Positions 30,476-39,168 of a stretch of DNA of 64,000 bases are shown piece after piece. The position numbers and the translations under genes were made by a program. Numbering within the stretch: position 1 is the first letter of the stretch; every line of letters begins with the position of its first letter. Source of the stretch: Prorocentrum cordatum (Eukaryota; Sar; Dinophyceae; Prorocentrales; Prorocentraceae). Where the stretch lies: NCBI GenBank assembly GCA_963575745.1, contig CAUYUJ010014360.1:708924-772923 (forward strand), written 5' to 3'. The notes below the pieces were generated by a model. The model did no database searches. It was not told where the DNA came from and saw only the letters and a list, made by a program, of their open reading frames with translations.

Positions 30476-30964
30476 AACAAGACGGCTTCAGCCGTACATG
30501 TTCTAAGAACATTTCTTGCAGCCACAAAAGGTTATTAAAACATTACTTGGTAGGGCTATAAGCGAGCTCGGACGCTTCGCCAATGCTTGAACATGCTGAT
30601 ATCAAGGCTTCTGGCGCGGCATGTGCACCCCGGCAGCGTTGATGTCTGCGCCGTCCGACTCGATGGTGAGTGATGCGGCCCTGTCAGAAACGGCTTTGGG
30701 CTTCTTGTGAGACCAGCGCCTCTTGGACAGGAAACCGATTCCCTTGGATTTGTTCGACGCGCCGCTGCCGAACCACATGTGGCCATGCGTCTTGATATCA
30801 ATACATCGAACACATTATTTCCTCGCCTCTGCAAAGCACAGATCTCCAAACACAGGTTCCAGAATTCAACCATTATAACGTCATACCTCCTTTCGACCTG
30901 CATGACAGAATGCATGTTTCAAGAAATAACGCTGGGTGAATTATGTGCAACACTGCGGTGGTGT

Positions 30965-31874
30965 TCATACACGTCTTGCCTGTGGTGTGTGATTTCGTAA
31001 ACCGTCAATCGCTATTCGTGACCAGGTCCAGTCGGCTTTTGACCACCACTTTGTCCATGCTCTCCTCGACTTTCGCCTCCACGTTTTGCCTGCCGCTTTC
31101 GCGTGCCACCGCCGCTGCTCATCGTACCACGCCTTCTTCTTCCCTTTGACTGGGACCATGCCCTTCCTCCATAGGGTGTTCACGTCATTGTCTTCCGCCT
31201 CACCCTCGCCGATGATGCGGCACATGGTCTACGCCCATCTCTTCCTTCAGCCAGCTTGCTCTTGTCTGTGCACGCGCGCACGGCCTTGAAAATCCCTACC
31301 CTGTCGTGGATGCTCTGGAACATGACGTTCCCCATCTTCGCTTCCTCCGTGCACGCGCTCACGCGTGCTGCGATCGCATCCCCGAGGACTCGAGTGCCGG
31401 CTCCAAAGCCCGTTTGATCTGCGAGGCCAGATGTCTTCCCGGAAGCCGAAGGCCAACACCTGCACGGTCCTGCCCGTGTCCAACTCGGTTTTGCTGTTGC
31501 TTTCCCTTGTGCCTGCTCTACCGACTCTCTGGCCCGGGTCCCGCATACCGTTCACAAGTAATCGGCCGTGGCCTGTGTAACAACCTCCTCTACCTCCTTC
31601 CTCAGGGAGTTCGTTGGTACAATCATGTCCACGTCCGCCTCGAAGTTCGCGACGTCCAACTCCAGGTCGTCGATCCTCTCCTGGATGCCGTACCATGGTG
31701 TCTCTCGGCTCCTCCACGTCCGTCCGCACTTATGTCATAATCACGTGCATCGTGCCCGTTTTCTCGCTTGCTCGGCTCTTTGGTCTGCCTCGCTTTGTAC
31801 TCCATGAACCGAGCCAAATCCTCCTGAATTACCGCGATAACGTTCCCATCCGGGGATCTGCTAACCCGGGTCAA
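30965..31874 (-). pseudogene. Possible LINE-4 ORF1 remnant
   Basis: Frames in series give DGNVIAVIQEDLARFMEYKA, a helical start, and further on RKSRRAWTKWWSKADWTWSR, a basic tryptophan-rich end. Position upstream of the EEP on the same strand and the composition suggest ORF1, but no zinc finger was seen. Confidence 0.35.
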
Positions 31875-32060
31875 TCAGACCCGGGTCAGCAGGAAACCAA
31901 AAAACTACAATGCAGGAAGAACAAAAATGCAACGCAGGGCTTCGCAAACCTGGGTCAGCCAATATGCGCGGCCGCCTCGCGGCCACGAGCGGCTCGCTAA
32001 CCCGGGTCAGCCAGAGGGGGTCTTCGCAGCATCCTGCAGGATCCAGTGCCCTGGCTGACC
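31861..32060. repeat. Cluster of CCCGGGTCA-type motifs
   Basis: CTAACCCGGGTCAATCAG (31861), GACCCGGGTCAGCAGG (31878), AAACCTGGGTCAGCCAA (31947) and CTAACCCGGGTCAGCCAG (31997), plus the inverted CTGGCTGACCCCCG (32051). Five related motifs in 200 bp. Confidence 0.6.
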
Positions 32061-32091
32061 CCCGTACCCCCGTTTGCATTGACCCCCGTCT

Positions 32092-33295
32092 CTTGAGCCC
32101 CGACCTAGGCATGTCATCGTCGCTTCGCAACACCGCATCCTCCATCGTGCTTTGCGGGCAGGGAAGCGGAAGGACGGTCGGTCCAGGCACCCCGCGCCCC
32201 GGCGCCGCAAACGGCGGGGGCCCCGGCGCACCTGCTGGGGTCGAGGATGCCGCAGCAGGCGGCGGGCTGGATCAGCGGCAGGCTGGACCTCCTGGTCCAG
32301 AGGACCTGCAGGTCCGGGAGGAGGGCGGGGCAATAGGGAAGGCGGAGGGCGGAGGGGGTTGGCTGGGAAAGGAGGGCAGAGGGAGGCGGGGGATGGGAGG
32401 GCGGGGAGGAAACAGGGGGAGAGGAGAAAAACATGGAAGGGGCATGGGACGAGGAGGGAGGCGGAAGGGGGGGTGAACAGAGACGCGAATGGAGAGGCAC
32501 CCGCGCCCAGCGAAGCCTCCTCTGGGCCTGTTGGGGGGCCCCTCTCGGGGCCTCGTTTGGGGCGTGTGGGAAGCCTTCTGGAGGGTTCCTGGGGGCTTCG
32601 TGGTGGCCTCTTCTTGAGGCTTCTTGGGGACTGCTGGAGCTGTTTGGGTGCCTAATGTTCAGGAACGGTTCCGAAAGACACACTCTTGACATCGTACCTT
32701 GAGCGCTTGAGATTGGGAAAGATGAAAAATTATCTGGGAACTCAACAGTTACGTTGACGGAGACGGGTGTGCTGACAATAAGATGTGATAGGGGCAAGAG
32801 GTTGGGAGAAGGTAAACGCGACGGCATGAAGGACAAGCTCCCGCGCAAGACGCTGGAGGACTCGTAGACCGAGGACGACGTCTCGCGCGAAAGCGCACGC
32901 AGAATAAGCTCACCTTGATGTTTCTAGCGTGCTCTGGTCAGGAGGGGGTATGGCTCTTTTTTTACCATGATCGATATCAGCAGCGATTCTGCCATCAGGC
33001 ATCGACACTAGTGACTTAGAGCGCAGCTTCTGAATGGGCAGTCTGTGGCCGGCAAGGACATCAGGCTCGTCTTGTATCTCAGAATGACGAACCTCAAATT
33101 CAATCGGGTCGCCGTCCCATCCGAGGGAAACAACCCAACATACCAGACGTCGCACCAGGGTAAGGTTGAGGCATTTCGAGGTCCGTCGCCAATACAGTCC
33201 TGAGTAAGCTAAGCTTCGAAAGGGAAAGTGCCCGAATCAGCCACACAGTGCCCCCGCTTCTCCACTGGGGACTGCACCACTTCGACGCACGTGTC
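32092..33295. other. Spacer with weak SL-like sequence and one small ORF
   Basis: The minus strand of 32092-32109 reads CCTAGGTCGGGGCTCAAG, sharing only the TAG and GGCTCAAG parts with the SL. 32160-32480 is purine-rich. No gene recognised apart from the small ORF at 32910-33155. Confidence 0.3.
32910..33155 (-). CDS. Unrecognised 81-codon ORF
   Basis: MRRLVCWVVSLGWDGDPIEF, then EIQDEPDVLAGHRLPIQKLR and SMPDGRIAADIDHGKK. Composition is balanced, unlike the surrounding low-complexity frames, which is the only argument for coding. No domain, splice signal or SL relic supports it. Confidence 0.25.
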   Translation of the reverse strand: MRRLVCWVVSLGWDGDPIEFEVRHSEIQDEPDVLAGHRLPIQKLRSKSLVSMPDGRIAADIDHGKKRAIPPPDQSTLETSR

Positions 33296-33500
33296 ATGGC
33301 AGTGTGTCTGTGCGCGCGTGAGTGCGAGCGTCTGTGCGTGCGTGCGTGCGTGTGCGTGCGTGTGCGCGTGTGCGCGTGCGTGTGTGCGTGTGTGCGTGTG
33401 CGCGTCAATGCGCGTGCGTGTGCGCGTGCGCGTGTGCGCGTGTGTGCGTGTGTGCGTGTGCGCGTGTGTGCGTGTGTGCGTGTGTGCATATGCGTGTGCG
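33296..33500. repeat. TG/CG microsatellite, left part of a split array
   Basis: GTGTGCGTGCGT-type alternation, same kind as 35618-38430. It ends GCATATGCGTGTGCG at 33500, next to the A-rich (minus strand) end of the retrocopy. Confidence 0.9.
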
Positions 33501-33907
33501 TTTCTTCTTTAACTCGCGCAGGTGCGCACAGCCAAGCTGTACACACAGCAGCCTCCATGGCCGCCACGACCGAGCCCCTCGGCCCGATCGACGCGCCAGG
33601 CAACACCACGGCAGGACCCCACAGCCCACGTCACAGCAAAGGCACGGCGGCTCGCTCGCAAGCGAGGGCACGCGAAACGTGCGAAATACACAACACTCTG
33701 GAGGCAAGGCCACGCGAAGCGTGTGTATGAATAAGCACACACGAGTGAGAGAGCATGAAACACCCGCGTGAAAAATGGGGCGCAACAGCGCCTGATGATT
33801 CAGAACACCGTACGTGAGACCAAGAAGACCTCACAGAACGTGCACACTGAATGGCACAACAATGCCTGGGCCCGCAATGCTCTCAGCCCAAGGTCAAGCC
33901 GTGACCC

Positions 33908-34156
33908 CTAGCCGATGAACTCCACGAAAAAGTCCTCATGATCATTGAGAATACCACGGATCCAGGCTAGCCCAGCGCGGCGCTCAGCAGGCGACATCGG
34001 AGAGGGATCCACGGCGCCTGCATATGCCGCCTGCCATCCAGGCCGTCGGAGGTCGCGGTCGTTGACGCTCGCTCGGCTGCTATCCGCCACGTGCCGCCGC
34101 AGCACTGCGAGCCGCAGGCGGGCCACCTGACGTCTATCTGCGGTATGCGGCATCAC
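33908..34156 (-). CDS. Small ORF in retrocopy 3' part
   Basis: 82 codons with SPAERRAGLAWIRGILNDHE and an end DFFVEFIG. It lies 42 bp after the stop of the main ORF in another frame, so it could be the shifted C-terminus of the same protein or a chance ORF. No family recognised. Confidence 0.35.
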   Translation of the reverse strand: MMPHTADRRQVARLRLAVLRRHVADSSRASVNDRDLRRPGWQAAYAGAVDPSPMSPAERRAGLAWIRGILNDHEDFFVEFIG

Positions 34157-34197
34157 CAGGGGCGCCCTCGCGGGGTACCCTCCTGGCTGCGCCCCCC

Positions 34198-35517
34198 CTA
34201 AAAGGGGGGGCCCACCGAAGCCACTCCCGCAGGTGCGTCACCGAAGGGCCCGCCGACGTCCTGCTCCTCGAAGCCCTGCTCCGCGAAGCCCTCCTCCTTG
34301 TTCGAGCCGCCAGCCGAGAGCACGGAGCCTGATGAAATGCTCTCCCGCTCCTTCGGCTTGCTCCCGAACTGGACCATGTGGGGCGGCTTGACAAGCTCGG
34401 CGGAGGGCACGTTGCACTGCTTCGACCGCGCCGTGCCGTCGTGCAGGTGCTCCTCTCCGTCGACCTCCAAATGCGACCAGCGGGGCCCCGAGGCCAGCGG
34501 AGCTGGCTCGGGCGTTGGCCCCCCGCGCACCCGCTCGGCCAGGTCGAGGCGCAAGCCCGCTGGTAGGCTGCGCCCGCGCCTGCAGGCGACCTTCCAGTCA
34601 GTCGAGACGCCCTCGGCCGCAGACCGAGCCGCGGGGCGGCGCCGGTGGGGCGGGGCGCCGGCTGCCGGGCTCGACCGCCGGGCGCCGCGCGTCGGCGCCG
34701 CGCGCCGTCCACGCTGCAGCCGATTGAGCGAACGCACCCGCATGGCAGCGATGGATGTGCCACGCCGCGCTGCGCAGTGGAGGCCAGCATTGCGCCCGGC
34801 AGCCTCCAGCGCCTTAGCGCGGGGCACGGGCGGGGCGGGCTGGGCGCCAGGCGCGCCGCTCGCCTCAGCGCCCATGTCCGCCGATGCGGCGCCGCGAGCA
34901 GGGCCGTCTGGCCTTCTGGCAGGGAGCGCGCCATGGGGCCGACCTGCGTCGCCGCCGTCGCCGAATTTGCAGTCGCGAACCGCCTGCCCGCCTGTCGGGC
35001 CGCCTGGCGCGCTGACGGGGAGCGCTCCGCAAGGCGGAACCGTGCAGCCGAGAACTGGCTTCGCTCCCGAATCGCTGCTCGGGAGGCCGCCGGTGACAGG
35101 CGCATGCGATGATGGAGGGCCACCCGAGGCACCCGCCCGCCCACCGCCGCCCTCCTGGCCCTCGGCACCCTGCGCGAGCATGTCCAGGAGAACTGGGACA
35201 GCCAGTGAGAGCCTGGTGACGAGCTCTCGGAGCAGCGTCGCACCAGCCTCGACTTCCCCGAGCCGCGGGGAGGAGATGCGGAGCGCTTGCCCTGCCGCCG
35301 TCGCGCGGAGGCTGCGGACCGCGGCCAGCTCCGCTTCGAGCACGCCCACGCGTTCCAAGGCAGCGGCCAAGCGCCCGCACTCTGCCGCCCGCGCCGCAGC
35401 GCGCCTGGCGCGGCGAGCGGGCCAGAGCGAGCCGCCAGGGGCGCCAGCGCGGGATGCGCGGGACGGCTGCTCGGCCGCCGCCTCGGCGGGGGCGGCTCGG
35501 CAGCCGACCGCAGCCAT
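34198..35517 (-). CDS. Unrecognised 439-residue protein of the retrocopy
   Basis: The ATG at 35517 is the first in this frame, 64 bp after the SL relic, as expected for a processed trans-spliced mRNA. Residues about 15-45 are arginine/alanine-rich; about 45-115 form a probable helix or coiled coil (ALERVGVLEAELAAVRSL ... LLRELVTRLSLAVPVLLDML). The middle is proline/glycine/serine-rich and disordered. The C-terminus has a denser segment, GPRWSHLEVDGEEHLHDGTA and AELVKPPHMVQFGSKPKERE. No known domain. The frame is intact, so the insertion may be recent; whether it is expressed cannot be told. Confidence 0.55.
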   Translation of the reverse strand: MAAVGCRAAPAEAAAEQPSRASRAGAPGGSLWPARRARRAAARAAECGRLAAALERVGVLEAELAAVRSLRATAAGQALRISSPRLGEVEAGATLLRELVTRLSLAVPVLLDMLAQGAEGQEGGGGRAGASGGPPSSHAPVTGGLPSSDSGAKPVLGCTVPPCGALPVSAPGGPTGGQAVRDCKFGDGGDAGRPHGALPARRPDGPARGAASADMGAEASGAPGAQPAPPVPRAKALEAAGRNAGLHCAARRGTSIAAMRVRSLNRLQRGRRAAPTRGARRSSPAAGAPPHRRRPAARSAAEGVSTDWKVACRRGRSLPAGLRLDLAERVRGGPTPEPAPLASGPRWSHLEVDGEEHLHDGTARSKQCNVPSAELVKPPHMVQFGSKPKERESISSGSVLSAGGSNKEEGFAEQGFEEQDVGGPFGDAPAGVASVGPPF

Positions 35518-35580
35518 TCCTCAAGAGGTCGACGCTCTGGCGCCCGCGGGCCAAAACCGAGAGAAGACAGGCAGAGACGG

Positions 35581-35617
35581 CTTGAGCCAAAATGGCTTGA
35601 GCCAAAATGGCTACGGA
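35581..35617 (-). other. Perfect spliced-leader relic plus 15-nt truncated relic
   Basis: 35596-35617 on the minus strand matches all 22 positions of the dinoflagellate SL, with T as the variable first base. 35581-35595 is CCATTTTGGCTCAAG, exactly the SL downstream of its internal TAG. The source mRNA had therefore already come from a retroposed gene carrying an SL and was trans-spliced anew at the AG within it. Confidence 0.97.
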
Positions 35618-37291
35618 CATGTGCGCGTGCGTGCGTGCGTGTGTGCGTGTGTGCGTGTGTGCGTGTGTGCGTGTGTGCGTGTGTGCGTGTGTGCGCGTGT
35701 GTGCGTGTGTGCGTGTGTGCGTGCGTGCGTGCGTGCGTGTGTGCGTGTGTGCGTGTGTGCGTGTGTGCGTGTGTGTGTGTGCGCGTGCGTGTGTGCGTGT
35801 GTGCGTGTGTGCGTGTGTGCGTGTGTGCGTGTGTGCGTGTGTGCGTGCGTGTGCGCGTGTGCGTGTGTGCGTGTGTGCGTGTGCGTGTGGGCGTGTGTGG
35901 GGCGTTGGGCGTGCGCGTGGGCGCGTGGGCGCGTGGGCGCGTGGGCGCGTGGGCGCGTGGGCGCGTGGGCGCGCGGGCGCGTGGGCGCGTGGGCGCGTGG
36001 GCGCTCGCGTGGGCGCGTGGGCGCGTGGGCGCGTGGGCGCGCGGGAGCGTGGGCGCGTGGGCGCGTGGGCGCTCGAGTGGGCGCGTGGGCGCGTGGGCGC
36101 GTGGACGCGCGGGCGCGTGTGCCCGTGCGTGTGTTCGCGTGCGCGTGCGCGTGCGCGCGCGTGCGCGTGCGCGTGCGTGTGCATGTGCGTGTGCGCGTGC
36201 GCGTGCGCGTGTGCGTGTGCGCGTGCGTGTCGTGCGCGTGTGCGTGTGCGTGCGTGTGCGTGCGGTGTGCGGTGTGTGGTGTGCGCGTGCGCGTGTCGCG
36301 TGCGTGTGCGTATGCGTGTGCGCGTGCGCGTGCGTGCGCGTGCGCGTGCGTGTGCGTGTTGCGTGTGCGTGTGCCGTGTGCGTGTGTGCGCGTGCGCGTG
36401 CGCGTCGCGTGCGCGTGGCGTGTGCGTGCTGCGTGCGTGTGTGTGTGTGTGCGTGTGCGTGCGTGCGTGCGTGCGTGTGTGTGTGTGTGCGTGCGTGCGT
36501 GTGCGCGTGTGTGTGCGTGTGGGTGTGTGGTGTGGGTGTGGTTGGAGGGGGGGGGGGGGGGGGGGGGGGGGCGTGGGGGCGTGGGTGTGTGGGTGTGGGT
36601 GTGTGGTGTGGGGTGCGTGGGTGTGTGGGTGTTCGGGTGTGCGGCTGTGTGTGTGGGTGTGTGGTGGTGTGTGTGGTGTGGATGCGTGCGTGGCGTGGGT
36701 GCGTGGGCGCGCGCGCGTGTGCGTGCGCGCGCGCATGCGCGTGCGCGTGCGCGCGCGCGAGCGTGCGCGAGCGCGTGCGCGCGCATGAGCGCGTGCGTGT
36801 GCGTGTACGTTCGCGCGTGCGGGTGCGGGCGCGGGTGCGTGAGCGTGTGCGTGTGCGTGTGCGCGTGCGTGTGCGTGTGCGTGTGCGTGCGCGTGTGCGT
36901 GTGCGTGTGCGTGTGCGTGTGCGCGTGCGAGTGCGTGTGCGTGTGAGGGCGCATGGGTGTGGGTGTGGGGTGTGGTGTGGTGTGGGTGTGGGGTGTGGGT
37001 GTGGGTGTAGGTGTGTTGTGTGTGTTGTGCTTGTGTGTGCGCGTGCGCGCGCGTGCGTGCATGCGTGCGCGCGCGCGGGCGGCGGGCGGGCGGCCGTGCG
37101 CGTGTGTGTGTCTGTGTGCGTGCGTGTGTGGGCATGCGGGCGCGTGTGCGTGTGCGTGCGCGCGTGCGCGCCGCGTTGGCGTTGGCGTGGGTGTGGCTGT
37201 GGGCGCGGGTGTGGGTGTGGGTGGGTGTGGGTGTGGGTGTGGGTGTGGGTGTGGTGTGGCTGTGTGTGTGCGTGTGTGTGCGTGCGTAGGG

Positions 37292-37322
<31 letters not shown>

Positions 37323-38430
37323 TGTTGTATGTGTGTGCGCGTGTGCGCGTGTGCGTGCGTGCGAGTGTGTGTGTGTGTGTGTGTGTGCGTGTGTGTGTGG
37401 GTGTGAATGTGTGTGAATGTGAGTGGATGTGTGTTTGCGTGTGTGTGTGTGTGTCTGTGCGTGTGCCTGTGCGTGTGTTTGTGTGTGTGCGTGCCTGTGT
37501 GCCCGCGTGTGCGTGTGCGTGTGCGCGTGCGCGTGCGTGTGCGTGCGCGTGTGCGTGTGCGTGTGCTCGTGCGTGTGCCTGTGCGTGTGCGCGTGCGTGC
37601 GCGTGCGCGCGTGCGTGTGCGTGTGCGTGTACGTGTGCGCGAGCGTGTGCACGTGCGTGTGCGTGTGCGTGTGCGCGTGTGCATGCGCGTGCGCGCGCGT
37701 GCGCGTGCGCGTGCGCGTGCGTGTGCGTGTGCGTGTGCGTGTGCGCGTGCGTGTGCGTGTGCGTGTGCGCGTGCGTGTGCGTGTGCGTGTGCGTGTGCGT
37801 GTGCGTGTGCGCGTGCGAGTGCGTGTGGGCGTGGTTGTGTGTGGGTGTGTGCGCGTGCGTGTGCGTGTGCGCGTGCGTGTGCGTGTGCGCGTGCGCGACG
37901 CGTGTGTGGTGTGTGCGTGTGTGTGTGTTTGTGTGTTGTGTGTGTGGGTGGGTGTGGGGTGCGGGTGTGGGTGTGGGTGTGGGCGTGGGTGTGGGCGTGG
38001 GTTTGGGTGTGGGTGTGGGCGTGGGCGTGGGTGTAGGTGTGGGTGTGGGTGTGGGTGTGGGCGTGGGTGTGGGTGTGGGTGTGGGTGTGGGTGTGTGCGT
38101 GCGTGCGTGCGCGCGCGTGCGTGCGCGCGCGCCTGCGTGTGTGCGTGTGTGAATTTGCGCGTTTGTGTTTGTGTGTGTTTGTGTGTTTGTGATTGTGTGC
38201 TTGCGTGTATGGGTGCTTGTGTGTTTGTGTGTCTGGTGTGCGTTTGCGCGTGCGTGTGCGTGTGCGTGTGTGTGTGTGTGTGTGCGCGTGCGTGTGTGTG
38301 TGTGTGTGCTTGTGCGCGTGCGTTTGCGCGTGCGTGCGAGCGCGCGTCTGCGCGCGCGTGCGCGTGCGCGCGCGCGTGCGCGCGCGAACGAGCGAGTGAG
38401 TGCATGCGCGCGTTCGCGCGCGCGTCGCTC
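35618..38430. repeat. 2.8-kb compound TG/CG array
   Basis: Subdomains: (GTGTGC)n at 35640-35885; (GGGCGCGT)n at 35900-36115; (GTGCGC)n and TGTGTGCG variants; a ~30-nt G run at 36547-36571; (GGGTGT)n at 36955-37010, 37200-37255 and 37960-38095; (GTGCGT)n elsewhere. Nearly all of it alternates purine-pyrimidine. Frames of over 1400 codons across it are due to absence of stop triplets. Confidence 0.95.
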
Positions 38431-38764
38431 AGCGAGGGAACTGCGCTCGACTCACGGGCGAGACGAACGCCGCCCTGGACCTAGGAGCCACCACGGCCCC
38501 CGCGTGACCACGCGGGCTGAGCGCTCTTATGGCCTCTCGACAGAGCTCAGCGCGACGCCAAGATCACCCCGCGGCCGTCAGGCCGAGGCGCTGCAACAGT
38601 ACAAAGTTGAGCGCCCTTAGCGATCCCCAGATCGCCCAAACCAAACAGTGCGGAGCAGGAGGACACAGCCGAGGAGAGCAGCCAATCGCTCACCCCCGAC
38701 CCTAGCCCAGGGGATGCCCCGTGGTTGGGTGGAGATTTGCATTTAAGCGGTCTCTCCTGCGCGC

Positions 38765-39033
38765 TCACCCCTTCTGCGCCCGGGACTGGCACAGGTGCGC
38801 GGCGGGCAAGTCCCCCTCGCACTCAGGGCACAGCAAACGGCCCTGCTTCTTAGCATGCGCTCGACAGCGCCTGCAAACAATGAAAGGCGGGCGCAGCACG
38901 AGCTGATGCCCAAGGTACTCGCTAACCTCGTCGGGCCTCGCCCTCCCTGAAGTCGGACCGCCTGCATCTGCGATCTCCTCAAGGCCCTCTGCACGAGGCC
39001 GGGGCACAACAGGCGCAGGGACGGGCTCGGCAA
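38765..39033 (-). pseudogene. LINE-5 C-terminal zinc motif
   Basis: YLGHQLVLRPPFIVCRRCRA, then LLCPECEGDLPAAH: a His followed by CxxC and CxxC, the pattern found at the C-terminus of many dinoflagellate LINEs (compare LINE-6 and LINE-7). It is in a different frame from the long ORF upstream. Confidence 0.6.
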
Positions 39034-39168
39034 CGCCAGCGGTGGCGGCGCTCCAGTTCCTACTCCTCGCCTCCTAGGGCCGTGGCCTTGTCTCGGGCTG
39101 CTCGCCAGCCTCGACAGACGGCCCGCGCGCGGTGTCAGGCGGCTGAGTGGCGGCGCTCAAAAATCGCG

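Larger units (their letters stand above)
28690..31880 (-). mobile_element. LINE-4: decayed ORF1-EEP-RT element
   Basis: Minus-strand remnants in the expected order: an ORF1-like basic/helical region (31.9-31.0 kb), EEP end (30.4-29.7 kb), RT (29.6-28.69 kb). The RT belongs to the RTE-like type with a DDHL segment. All parts are frameshifted. The 3' side runs into the (TCC)n array at 28.66 kb. A poor SL-like sequence lies upstream at 32092-32109. Confidence 0.7.
33501..35617 (-). mobile_element. SL-tagged processed cDNA (retrocopy) inserted in a TG/CG array
   Basis: On the minus strand the insertion begins with a perfect SL (35617-35596) plus truncated SL (35595-35581) and ends TTAAAGAAGAAA (33512-33501), a possible remnant of a poly-A tail. 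TG/CG array lies on both sides. The possible duplicated target is CATATGCGTGTGCG (33487-33500) against CATGTGCGCGTGCG (35618-35631), 12 of 14 identical. No RT or endonuclease is inside, so this is a retroposed ordinary mRNA mobilised in trans. Confidence 0.8.

Noticed and set aside
32092-32109. CCTAGGTCGGGGCTCAAG as a fourth SL relic
   Set aside because: Only the TAG and GGCTCAAG parts agree; an 8-mer match is expected by chance in 64 kb of two strands. Its position upstream of LINE-4 is suggestive but insufficient.
34134-38405. Minus-strand open frame of 1423 codons (His/Thr/Arg-rich) and long plus-strand Val/Cys-rich frames
   Set aside because: They run through the TG/CG microsatellite, which has no stop triplets in these frames; composition follows the repeat and both strands are equally open.
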